Source: a bacterium
GTDB lineage: Bacteria; Planctomycetota; J058; JAJDCP01
NCBI GenBank assembly: GCA_030428695.1
Contig: JAUIEM010000236.1
Coordinates: forward strand, 1-15,479
Reading direction: 5' to 3'
Length of the DNA stretch: 15,479 nt
The stretch's first letter is position 1, and the number at the start of each line of letters is the position of its first letter. Positions 1 to 7,388 of this stretch are shown piece by piece. The translations under genes were made by a program, and so were the position numbers. The notes beneath the pieces are model-generated. The model had not been told where the DNA came from. It saw only the letters and a program-made list of their open reading frames with translations, and made no database searches.

Positions 1-2630
1 GCTTCCTCGGCACGCTGATCGTGATGGGGCTCGTCGGCCTGACGCTGAACCTGATCTCGCTGTTCGGGCTGATCGTCGTGCTCGGCATGATCGTCGACGA
101 CGCGATCGTGATCGGCGAGAACGTGTACCGCCACTTCGAGGAGGGTCTGCCGGCGGACGAAGCGGCGATCCGCGGCGCGACCGAGGTCGGCTGGCCGGTG
201 ATCGCGGCGGTGCTGACCAGCATCGCCGCCTTCCTGCCGATGATGATGGTCGAGGGCCGGCTCGGGGACGTGATCCGCCCACTGCCCCTGGTCGTCTCCG
301 TCGCGCTGCTCGTCTCGCTGGTCGAGGCGCTGATCCTCTTGCCGTGCCATCTCGCGCGCTCGCTCGCCAGCGCGAAGAAGCGGCACAAGTTCTTCTGGCA
401 CCGATGGATGGACGCCGCCCAGCGGGCGGTCCTGAACAAGCTCTACGCCCCCGTGTTGCGGCTGCTCTTGCGCTTCCGCTATGCGACCGTGCTCGCGCTG
501 GTGTGCCTGACCGTGCTCAGCGTGGTGGTCGGAACCTACCTCGTGCCCTTCCACCTCAGCCCCGACGCCGAGGCCGACGCCCTGTTCTGCAGCCTCGAGC
601 TGCCGGTCGGCGAGCCTCTCGAGCGGACGGAGGAGGTGATCGCGGAGGTCGAGGCGATGTGCCGGCGGGAGGTTCCCGAGCTCTTGCACATCACCTCGCT
701 GATCGGCTTCCGCCAGAGCACGACGACGATGACCAGCGCCGGCAGCGGCACGACCGGCGCCCACGTCGGCCAGGTCTTCCTCGAGCTGCGCGGGGCCGAG
801 CACCGGGTGCGCGGCTCGGCGGAGATCCTGACCGCGCTGCGCGCCGCCACCGATCGGCTGCCCGGCCTGAAGAGCGCGAGCTGGCACGCGGACACGGGCA
901 GCCCGACGGGTCCGGAGATCCAGATCGAGGTGCGCGGTGACGACGGGCAGCTCGAGGCCGCGGTCGCCCGGGTGCAGAGTGGGCTCGTACAGCTCGCGGG
1001 GGTGCAGAACGTCGCGACCGACGCCGAGCCCGGAAAGGCCGAGGTGCGGCTGCGGCTGACCCACTACGGCCGCGTGCTCGGCCTGACCGAGCGCGGCCTC
1101 GCCGCCCAGGTGCGGGGCGCCCTGCAGGGGCTGGTCGCCGGCACCTGGCACGAAGAGCACGGGCAGCTCGATATCGTCGTCCGCCACATCGGCGAAGCCC
1201 TCGAGACCCCCGGCCAGCTCGCGGGCCTGTTCGTCTACAGCCCCGGCGGGGACAAGCTGCCCCTGCGCGAGGTCGCGGTGCTCGAGGAGCGCCGGGGCCA
1301 GGGGGTGCTGCGGCGGGTCGACCGCAAGCGCGCGACCACCGTCACCGCCGACGTCGACCGCGACCGCACCTCGGCCCTGCAGGCGGTCGAGGCCCTGCAG
1401 GCCCAGGCCGGCATCGGGGCGCTCGATCTCAGCTTCCGGGGGGAGCAGTTCGAGAGCCAGAAGAGCGTCGGCTCGCTGTGGGTGGTCACGCTGGTCGCCT
1501 GCGTGCTGATCTACGTGCTGCTCGCGACCGTGTTCAAGAGCTACAGCCAGCCGCTGATCGTGATGGCCGCGATCCCCTTCGCCCTGATCGGGATCATCTT
1601 CGGGCACCTGCTGCTCGGCATGGAGATCAGCTTCATGTCGCTGATCGGCATCGTCGCGCTGTGCGGGATCGTGGTCAACGACAGCCTGATCCTGGTCGAC
1701 TTCATCAACGTCTCGCGGCGCGAGGGGCGGCGCCTGCTCGACAGCGTGATCGGGGCGGCGAAGAAGCGCGTGCGGCCGATCCTGTTGACCAGCCTGACCA
1801 CGATCGCCGGCCTCGCGCCGCTGATGACCGAGACCAGCTTCCAGGCCCGCTTCATCATCCCGATGGCGGTCTCGCTGTGCTTCGGGCTGGCCTTCGCGAC
1901 CGTGCTGACCCTGGTCGCGGTGCCCTGCCTGTACCTGATGCTCGACGACGTGCGGGGGCTCTTCACCGTCGCGCCGGCCCCCGCGCAGAGCCCGAAGCTG
2001 CGCCTCAAGGGGGCGGATGTGCCGGCGGATGTGCCGCTCTTGCGCCCCGCGGTCTCCGGCGAGGGGCCGGCCTTCGCCGGCATCGCCCTCGGCGAGGAGC
2101 GCTGGGACGATCCGGACGACGGGGCGGCGGACGTCGAGCTGTCCGGGGAGTTCGCGATCCTCGAGGGTTTCGACCTCGAGGGGGAGCTCGCCTCGCAGGT
2201 CGTCGATGTGCCGGAGGAGCTGCTCGGCGCAACGCCGGCGCCGCTGGTGCGGGCGGTGCGGGAGCCGGGGGCCTCCTCGCCGGAGCTCGCGCTGCCGGCC
2301 GAGGTCTTCGAGCTGGAGGCCTCGGCGCCGCTGCTCGACCGCGTCGCGCCAGAGCTCCCGGCGCAGGAGCCCGCCCGGGCGGACGCGGCGGAGGCGGAGG
2401 AAGCCCCGCTGACGCCGCCCCCCGCCGCCCGGCGCCGGCCCCGCCGCCCGGTGCAGTCGGCGCGGCCCCTGCAAAAGCGGAGAATGCACTGCCCCGGCTG
2501 CGGCAACCGGGTCAAGTTCGCGCCGGGCCGCGAGGGGGCCCGGGTCAAGCACTCCTGCGGGGCGAAGTTCACGCTGAAGGCGGACCGCCGGCTCGACCGC
2601 CAGGGCGCGCCCGGCAGCGCAGACTACTGA
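1..2630 (+). CDS. RND-family efflux permease, 5'-truncated, with C-terminal zinc-ribbon tail
   Basis: The gene is open at the left edge, so its N-terminal third lies outside the window. It is a proton-driven inner-membrane RND (AcrB/HAE-like) exporter. Seen: the TM4 proton-relay motif MIVDDAIVIGEN near nt 87-122, the TM5-6 segment ending LPCHLA near 335-352, a large periplasmic loop with a repeated porter-type half (about 540-1450), then TM7-TM12 (about 1470-1940) with GIVVNDSLILVDFIN at the TM10 position, where AcrB has a Lys. The last helix ends near nt 1940, where most family members stop. This one continues for about 230 residues: an acidic, Ala/Pro/Glu-rich linker, then a small metal-site motif with CPGC at nt 2490-2501 and HSC at nt 2550-2558 (CxxC...HxC), resembling MJ0042-type zinc ribbons. 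Topology would place this tail in the cytoplasm. Substrate unknown; no adaptor or outer-membrane partner is visible in the window. Confidence 0.93.
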   Translation, partial: FLGTLIVMGLVGLTLNLISLFGLIVVLGMIVDDAIVIGENVYRHFEEGLPADEAAIRGATEVGWPVIAAVLTSIAAFLPMMMVEGRLGDVIRPLPLVVSVALLVSLVEALILLPCHLARSLASAKKRHKFFWHRWMDAAQRAVLNKLYAPVLRLLLRFRYATVLALVCLTVLSVVVGTYLVPFHLSPDAEADALFCSLELPVGEPLERTEEVIAEVEAMCRREVPELLHITSLIGFRQSTTTMTSAGSGTTGAHVGQVFLELRGAEHRVRGSAEILTALRAATDRLPGLKSASWHADTGSPTGPEIQIEVRGDDGQLEAAVARVQSGLVQLAGVQNVATDAEPGKAEVRLRLTHYGRVLGLTERGLAAQVRGALQGLVAGTWHEEHGQLDIVVRHIGEALETPGQLAGLFVYSPGGDKLPLREVAVLEERRGQGVLRRVDRKRATTVTADVDRDRTSALQAVEALQAQAGIGALDLSFRGEQFESQKSVGSLWVVTLVACVLIYVLLATVFKSYSQPLIVMAAIPFALIGIIFGHLLLGMEISFMSLIGIVALCGIVVNDSLILVDFINVSRREGRRLLDSVIGAAKKRVRPILLTSLTTIAGLAPLMTETSFQARFIIPMAVSLCFGLAFATVLTLVAVPCLYLMLDDVRGLFTVAPAPAQSPKLRLKGADVPADVPLLRPAVSGEGPAFAGIALGEERWDDPDDGAADVELSGEFAILEGFDLEGELASQVVDVPEELLGATPAPLVRAVREPGASSPELALPAEVFELEASAPLLDRVAPELPAQEPARADAAEAEEAPLTPPPAARRRPRRPVQSARPLQKRRMHCPGCGNRVKFAPGREGARVKHSCGAKFTLKADRRLDRQGAPGSADY

Positions 2631-3002
2631 CCTCCGCAAAAGTCTGTGCCGGAGGGGGGCGTCGGTTCCTGGCCATCGACGGGAGGGGGTGAACCCCTCC
2701 CCTACATGCTGTCAGACAACTCTCGATGACCCTGCCCGCCGGACGAGGAAGAACCTCTGCGGAGGTCAGCAGGGCGCCGGAAGGGGCCCGCAGCGGCCGA
2801 ACGCCGTCTCCGCGAGGTACGCGGCGAAGCGGCCGAGCGGCCCGACCGAGGCACGTGGGAGGGACGGAGGTCGGTGGAGGTGGAGTGAGGCAAGTGCCAC
2901 AATAACATCACGCCGCAGGCGCGCCCGAATGCCTGACTTGTTCCTGTTCGGGCCCTGAGGCTCGCGCCTGTGCTCTGCAGGTCGCGGCCAGGGGAGGTGG
3001 AG
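2631..3002. other. Intergenic region between RND permease and sulfotransferase genes
   Basis: No convincing gene was found in these 372 bases. Short open frames exist but lack a ribosome-binding site and recognisable protein sequence. The left part holds a GC-rich hairpin (2681-2701). A lower-GC patch lies at about 2885-2950 and may contain the promoter of the downstream gene, but no clear -35/-10 pair could be picked out. Confidence 0.5.
2681..2701 (+). terminator. Candidate terminator hairpin after the RND gene
   Basis: A perfect 8-bp stem, GGGAGGGG / CCCCTCCC, with a 5-nt GTGAA loop lies 50 bases after the permease stop codon. There is no T-run behind it, so it is not a canonical intrinsic terminator. 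It could instead be a factor-dependent terminator stem, an mRNA-stabilising hairpin or a dispersed repeat. Confidence 0.35.
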
Positions 3003-4025
3003 TTGGAGCGGATCGCACGCCTCCTGCGCGGCCTCGGCGCGCGGCGGCGGGAGCTGGAAGCGCTGCGACGGTGGCCCGCCCCCGACGACAGCCGCCCCTT
3101 CGCCAACGAGTGCGAGCCCCTCTGGGTCTGGACCGCGGGGCCGCACGTCGTCGCCCTGCAGCTCGCCCTCAGCCTGACCCATCCCGGGCAGCCGCCCGGC
3201 TTCTGGCACCCGACCCGCTACGGTCGGGTCGGCCGGGAGACGGCGGTCGCGGTCAGCGCCTTCCAGCGCCGGGAGGGGCTGCCGACCACCGGGGTCGCCG
3301 GGCGCGACACCCTGTGCGCCTTGCGTCGACGCCGGCTGGGCCCGCTGCGGACGCTGCTCCGGGCCGAGCCGCCCTGCCCCCTCGGGGTCCGTCTTGCCGG
3401 CCCCCGGGGCCTGTTCGTCGACATCCCGAAGGTCGCCTCCTCGAGCCTCAAGCGCACCCTCGGCAACGCGCTCGGGCTCCCTCCCGTACCGCGGGTGCAT
3501 GCGGACGAGCGGCTGCCGCGCGCGGGCTGGAGCGACTTCGAGCGCGGAGCCTACGACAGCTGGTTCACCTTCGCCTTCGTCCGCAACCCCTGGGACCGCC
3601 TGGTCTCCTGCTACAAGAACAAGCTCGCGACCGCGACGAGCGGCCCGCGGGTGGTCGACGGGGCGCGTCGGTCCTTCCTCCGGCTCTACCCCCTGGGCCT
3701 GCGCGCAGGCATGTCCTTCGAGGAGTTCGCGCGCTTCGTCGCCATCTGTCCGGAGTCCGAGGCCGACCCGCACTTCCGCTCCCAGCACTGCTTCCTGCCG
3801 ATGCGGGACGGGGCGCCGCGGCTCGACTTCGTCGGGCGCTTCGAACGGCTCGCGGAGGACTGGGAGATGGTGCGGAAGCGGCTCGGTCTCCGCGAGCGCC
3901 TGCCACATCTCAACCGCGAGCGCCGGGCTTCCTACCGGGCCTTCTACACCCCCGCCCTCGCCGCCCTGGTCGGGAAGCGCTACGCCCGCGACATCGCGCT
4001 GTTCGGCTTCCGCTTCGACGGCTGA
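3003..4025 (+). CDS. Peptidoglycan-binding-like domain fused to family-2 sulfotransferase
   Basis: Predicted 340-residue protein that would transfer sulfate from PAPS to an acceptor, probably a carbohydrate. Residues about 49-110 follow the PG_binding_1 pattern (VVALQLAL...GRVGRETAVAVSAFQ...GLPTTGVAGRDTLCAL). The catalytic part follows: the 5'-phosphosulfate loop PKVASSS (142-148), the 3'-phosphate motif FVRNPWDR (192-199), PHFRSQHCF (256-264) and the family-2 ending DFVGRFERL...LPHLNR. No signal peptide is visible. The TTG start at 3003 was chosen because GGGGAGG sits five bases upstream; in-frame GTG codons at 2970 and 2997 are alternatives, with a weaker GAGG nine bases before 2970. The acceptor is unknown. 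It stands alone on its strand and converges with the LOG-family gene. A peptidoglycan-binding-type domain on a sulfotransferase is unusual, and the domain may bind something other than murein. Confidence 0.85.
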   Translation: MERIARLLRGLGARRRELEALRRWPAPDDSRPFANECEPLWVWTAGPHVVALQLALSLTHPGQPPGFWHPTRYGRVGRETAVAVSAFQRREGLPTTGVAGRDTLCALRRRRLGPLRTLLRAEPPCPLGVRLAGPRGLFVDIPKVASSSLKRTLGNALGLPPVPRVHADERLPRAGWSDFERGAYDSWFTFAFVRNPWDRLVSCYKNKLATATSGPRVVDGARRSFLRLYPLGLRAGMSFEEFARFVAICPESEADPHFRSQHCFLPMRDGAPRLDFVGRFERLAEDWEMVRKRLGLRERLPHLNRERRASYRAFYTPALAALVGKRYARDIALFGFRFDG

Positions 4026-4087
4026 CAGCTCCTGACGATACCCCAGGGCCCGACCGAGCGGCGCGCGCAGCTCCCGCCGGGCGCGGC

Positions 4088-4282
4088 GTCGACCCTGTCG
4101 CGGTGCCGCGGGCCGACGCCGCGGTAGCCGCCGTAGCGCGCAGCGCTGCTGCGGGCGCGCTCCTCCCCCAGCTCCTTGCGGAACAGCGTGCGCAGCTCCG
4201 GGTCGGCCTCGATCCCGTCGTACAGCCCGTCGACCAGGCGATCGACGGCCGCCCGGCCGCCGATGCGGGAGCACAGGGCAGG
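4088..4282 (-). pseudogene. Decayed truncated-haemoglobin (globin) fragment
   Basis: One reading frame encodes a stretch resembling the N-terminal half of a truncated globin: ALCSRIGGRAAVDRLVDG, then LYDGIEADPELRTLFRKEL, and further on YRGVGPRHRD, which recalls the HRHD region of the family. The usual central part (FF..WFGGP) is missing, and the frame has no good start just upstream. A GTG overlapping the stop of the LOG gene (GTGA at 4359-4362) opens a different frame, so a frameshift plus an internal deletion is the simplest reading. The remnant lies directly downstream of the LOG gene on the same strand. Bases 4026-4087 and 4283-4358 show nothing else. The call rests on motif recognition alone. 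Confidence 0.42.
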
Positions 4283-4358
4283 TCCGGCCGCAGCCGCGCG
4301 AGCCTGGTGGCGAGCCCGCCACGGTGATGCAGGGGGTGGCCGGGCGGGGTCCGCGGGC

Positions 4359-5483
4359 TCACGCGAAGGCTTCCGGAGGGTTCTCGACGATACCGCGCAC
4401 GACCCCGTCGACATCGTCTGCGAGCACGAGCAGCCGGCCGTACTGGCGCCCGGCGGCGAGGCTCTGCAGCACGGGGAACACCGGCTTGGTCTCGGTCCAG
4501 TAGCGCCGGCCGAAGAACACCATCGGGCTGACCAGGCGGAAGGTCCCGTAGTGGTTCTGGGCCGCGTCCATGAAGACCTCCTGGATGGTCCCCGCGCTGC
4601 CCGGCGCGTAGATCACCCCGTCCTGGGCGATCGCGAGCAGCCCGTCCTCGCGCAGGCTGTTCGAGAAATACTTCGCGATGTACGGCGCGAAGACGTTGGT
4701 CGGCTCGTGGCCGTAGAACCAGGTCGGGATGGCGAGGCTCTCGGCCCCGTCCGGGAACTCCTGGCGGACCTCCAGCGCCCGCTCGATGTAGCCCTCGTCC
4801 CGGTAGCCGGGCGCCACCGCCAGGCGCGTGACCACGCCGTCCAGCGCGCCGTCGTCGTAGGCGGAGAACCAGGCCCCGAGGTTGGCCGCCTCCATCGCCC
4901 CGGGCCCGCCGCCGGAGGCGATGAAGTAGCCTTTCCGGGTCAGCGTCCGGGCGATGCGCGCGACGGCGAGGAAGCTCGGCTCGTCGCGGCCCATGCTGTG
5001 CCCGCCCATGATCGCGACTACCCGGCGGGGGTGGCGCGGGTCGCGCAGCAGATCCTGCAGGGCGTCGTCGATCGCGTGGTCGTGCAGGCGCTGGGCGAGG
5101 GCTTCGAGGATCGGCAACACGCTCCGCTCGGTGAAGCTGTGGGCGTGGCGGTAGATCGCGCTGTCGCGCGCGTCGCGGGCGAAGCTGCCGGGGACGCCCG
5201 GCTCGAAGCCCTCGAGCAGCTCCTCGCAGGTGTACAGCCCGGGCCGGTAGGGCCGGTACGGCAAGGCGGGCAGCTCGGGGAAGACCAGCGCCCCGGCCGC
5301 GACCAGGGCGCGCAGCGCGGCGGGCTCGAGGCGGCAGCCGAGGAAGACCGAGCCGACGACCGGCGCGGCGCAGAGCTCGGCGGTGAAGGGCGAGAGGTCG
5401 AGGCCCTGGATGACGACCTGGCGGAAGCCCTGACCGCTGGCGAGCAGCTCCTCGACCTGGGCGACGGTTTCGATCTCACGCAT
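4359..5483 (-). CDS. LOG-family (lysine decarboxylase-like fold) protein
   Basis: Predicted 374-residue cytoplasmic protein with a Rossmann-like LOG fold. Family members hydrolyse nucleoside 5'-monophosphates (cytokinin riboside phosphate hydrolase or PpnN-type) or bind nucleotides. Seen: GGHSMGR (160-166), SGGGPGAMEA (190-199) and PGSAGTIQE (294-302), the last matching the PGGxGTxxE signature with Ser for the second Gly. The roughly 150-residue N-terminal extension (with a LSPFTAEL...FLGCRLEP stretch like a short pentapeptide-type repeat) is not part of the core fold and makes this longer than the usual LOG of about 200 residues. The ATG start has GGAGG six bases upstream (5490-5494). Its own promoter candidate and a palindrome lie upstream. 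The substrate is not predictable, and the phosphoribohydrolase activity is inferred from the family. Confidence 0.85.
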   Translation of the reverse strand: MREIETVAQVEELLASGQGFRQVVIQGLDLSPFTAELCAAPVVGSVFLGCRLEPAALRALVAAGALVFPELPALPYRPYRPGLYTCEELLEGFEPGVPGSFARDARDSAIYRHAHSFTERSVLPILEALAQRLHDHAIDDALQDLLRDPRHPRRVVAIMGGHSMGRDEPSFLAVARIARTLTRKGYFIASGGGPGAMEAANLGAWFSAYDDGALDGVVTRLAVAPGYRDEGYIERALEVRQEFPDGAESLAIPTWFYGHEPTNVFAPYIAKYFSNSLREDGLLAIAQDGVIYAPGSAGTIQEVFMDAAQNHYGTFRLVSPMVFFGRRYWTETKPVFPVLQSLAAGRQYGRLLVLADDVDGVVRGIVENPPEAFA

Positions 5484-5531
5484 GGTATGCCTCCGTTCCC
5501 GTGACGCGCATCGGCGCGGTGGCCGCGGCTC

Positions 5532-5545
5532 CGTCACGCGTGACG
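5532..5545. promoter_or_regulatory. 14-bp perfect palindrome in the LOG gene leader, candidate operator
   Basis: CGTCACGCGTGACG is a perfect palindrome about 50 bases upstream of the LOG start codon. A further half-site, CGTGACG, lies at 5500-5506, close to the ribosome-binding site. Symmetric half-sites plus a third copy fit a dimeric regulator. The site lies downstream of the promoter candidate at 5607-5635, so it would act as a roadblock or, as RNA, as a short hairpin. No regulator gene is nearby. Confidence 0.45.
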
Positions 5546-5606
5546 TGCCGTCCGCCGGCGCGCGGCGGGCGTCCGGGTCCTCTTCCCTGCCTGCGCCCAG
5601 GGCCGC

Positions 5607-5635
5607 AGTATCGTGCAAGCGCACCCTCCCGGCAA
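5607..5635 (-). promoter_or_regulatory. Candidate sigma70-type promoter for the LOG gene
   Basis: Read on the minus strand: TTGCCG (5635-5630), a 17-base spacer, then GATACT (5612-5607). It lies in the 170-base gap between the MRJP-peptidase gene and the LOG gene and would start transcription near 5600, giving a leader of about 115 bases. Supported by sequence match only. Confidence 0.42.
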
Positions 5636-5653
5636 GGACGGCCGCGGCGCCTC

Positions 5654-7360
5654 TCAGCGCCCCCGCACGAACACCTCGAGCGCCGCCCCGTAGCGCGCCT
5701 GCAGGGCCGCGGCGGAGAGCTCCTCCTCGCCGGGCAGGAGCTCGAGCGTGATCGCCGGGATGCCGAGCTCCTCGGCCCAGGAGCCCAGCGACCCCGGCCG
5801 TCCTCCGAGCTTGCGCGCCGGCAGCGGACAGACCGTCGCCATCGCGGCCGCCAGCTCCGCCCCGGGGCCGTCGTGGTCGACGCAGGCGAGGGGCTGGTGG
5901 ATGCTGAGGATGCGCGCCGGCCGCAGCCGCTCGATCAGGGCATGCAGCGCCACCGACTCGGGCTCCGTCAGGGGAGGATCGCGGCGGTTGGCGGCGGGGA
6001 AGTCGCGGTTGAGATCGACGCCGCGGGCGTTGCCCCGTTTTCCGGCCGCGAGCCCGTCGGGGTTGGCCCGAGCGACGATCGTCACCGTCAGGCTGTCGCC
6101 GAGCAGCTGGCCGCAGGCGAGGCTGTCCGCGAGGCTCTCCAGGAGCGCGACGCCGGCCGGCTCGCTGCCGTGGATGCCGGCGATCGCGAGCACGCTCCGC
6201 GGGCCGTCCCCGCAGTGCAGGGCGAGCAGCGGCCGGCCCTCCACGCTCTCCCCGAGCAGCTCCCGTCGGACCGGGAAGCGCACCGGCACCCGGTACAGGC
6301 CGAAGGGCTCGGTGCGGCGGTCGCGGAAGAAGTTGAACGGCCAGTCGAGATGGATCTGCGAGGTGGTGAAGCACAGCGAGCGTCCGTCCGGGGCGATCGC
6401 GATCGCGTCCGGCCAGCGGATCTCCGGATGCCGGACGACGGTGTCGACCCGTCCGTCGGGCAAGAGCCGCTCGATCGCGTCGCGCTCGATCGCGGTCCAG
6501 TACACCCGCCCGGCGTCGTCGCAGGCCAGGCCGTCGACCGGTCCGGTGTCGAGCACCGGCCGCACCGCCGCGCCGAGGCTCTCGGTGGGAACCTCCGGGC
6601 CGAGCCGGTCGAGCGGGATCGCATACAGCGTCGGCGCGGTCAGGGCGTGGACGTACAGGATGCGCCGGCGCCGGTCGAGGGCGATGCCGTCGGCGTGCAC
6701 CCGGGGCGCGCTGCCGAACGCCGTCCAGGCGACCCCGCCGACCCGCGGCACCGTGTCCGCATCCGCCTGCAGGGCCGGATGCGCCGCCAGCAGCCGGCGC
6801 GCCTCGCCGGTCGCGAGCTCGACGACGACCAGGGCGCCGGTGCCCGAGTCGGTGATGTAGGCGCGGCCCTCGAAGATGCGCACGTCGTTGAGGTAGCTGT
6901 TCTCCGGCGCCGCCTCCGGCCCGATCGGCAGGACCCGCGTCACCCTGCCCCGCGCATCGACGGCGACCAGCTTCGGCCCCCCGGGGATGGTGCCGAGCTG
7001 GAGCCCGGGGTTCGCCGGGTCGAGCAGCCACAGCTCGCCGCGCTCGTCGAGCGTCAGGCTCTGGACGCAGACCAGGGCGCTGTCGGCGCTCGCTTCCTCC
7101 CCGTCCCAGGCGTTCCACCATGGGTCCGGCCAGGGCCGCCGGTCCCCGGGGAGGATCTCCGAGACCGCGTGGCGCGGCACGTCCCACCAGCGCGGGAAGC
7201 TGACGAACAGCCGCCCGTCCGCGGTCTCGACGACGCCGGTCGGGCGGTCGTCGGCGAACAGGGCCAGGGTGTCGAGGGTCGGCCCGACGTGGGGCGTGGC
7301 GTCGTGGTCGTAGGCGGCCAGGCAGCCGCACAGGAGCGCACAGAGCGGGAGCCAGCGCAC
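5654..7360 (-). CDS. Lipoprotein: Yellow/MRJP-like beta-propeller fused to MpaA-like M14 zinc peptidase
   Basis: Predicted 568-residue exported lipoprotein. The N-terminus (MRWLPLCALLCGC) gives a lipobox with Cys13 as the lipidated residue. Residues about 28-360 resemble the Yellow / major royal jelly protein family propeller (TLALFADDRPTGVVETADGR, LWLLDPANPG, PKLVAVD, NDVRI..RAYITDSGTGALVVVEL, VHADGIALD). Residues about 368-568 are an M14 zinc carboxypeptidase of the MpaA (murein peptide amidase) type: HGSE with zinc ligands His397 and Glu400, NPDG 433-436, RGVDLNRDFP 446-455, third ligand His488 in SIHQPLACVD, and catalytic Glu540 in ITLEL. All key residues are present, so activity is expected on a peptide such as gamma-D-Glu-diaminopimelate murein peptides. 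That substrate is inferred; E. coli MpaA is cytoplasmic, whereas this one is exported. GTG start with GAGGAAA upstream. Third gene of an operon, 28 bases after the second DUF6655-like gene. Confidence 0.85.
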   Translation of the reverse strand: MRWLPLCALLCGCLAAYDHDATPHVGPTLDTLALFADDRPTGVVETADGRLFVSFPRWWDVPRHAVSEILPGDRRPWPDPWWNAWDGEEASADSALVCVQSLTLDERGELWLLDPANPGLQLGTIPGGPKLVAVDARGRVTRVLPIGPEAAPENSYLNDVRIFEGRAYITDSGTGALVVVELATGEARRLLAAHPALQADADTVPRVGGVAWTAFGSAPRVHADGIALDRRRRILYVHALTAPTLYAIPLDRLGPEVPTESLGAAVRPVLDTGPVDGLACDDAGRVYWTAIERDAIERLLPDGRVDTVVRHPEIRWPDAIAIAPDGRSLCFTTSQIHLDWPFNFFRDRRTEPFGLYRVPVRFPVRRELLGESVEGRPLLALHCGDGPRSVLAIAGIHGSEPAGVALLESLADSLACGQLLGDSLTVTIVARANPDGLAAGKRGNARGVDLNRDFPAANRRDPPLTEPESVALHALIERLRPARILSIHQPLACVDHDGPGAELAAAMATVCPLPARKLGGRPGSLGSWAEELGIPAITLELLPGEEELSAAALQARYGAALEVFVRGR

Positions 7361-7388
7361 GGTGTTTCCTCGGGACAGCGCCGCGATC

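Noticed and set aside
1541..2572. 343-codon minus-strand open frame opposite the RND gene
   Set aside because: Ser/Ala/Arg-rich antisense frame; the plus strand has unambiguous RND membrane helices and the zinc-ribbon motif.
2689..2958. Short plus-strand open frame in the first intergenic region
   Set aside because: It starts inside the loop of the GC hairpin, has no ribosome-binding site and shows no protein-like pattern.
4176..5504. Long plus-strand open frame across the LOG gene
   Set aside because: It is antisense to a protein with clear LOG motifs, and its translation is low-complexity Arg/Gly/Val-rich sequence typical of antisense frames in high-GC DNA.
5552..5568. CCGCCG-GCGCG-CGGCGG hairpin considered as terminator of the MRJP-peptidase gene
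   Set aside because: Only a 6-bp stem in very GC-rich sequence, no T-run, and it lies downstream of the LOG promoter candidate, where a terminator would be counterproductive.
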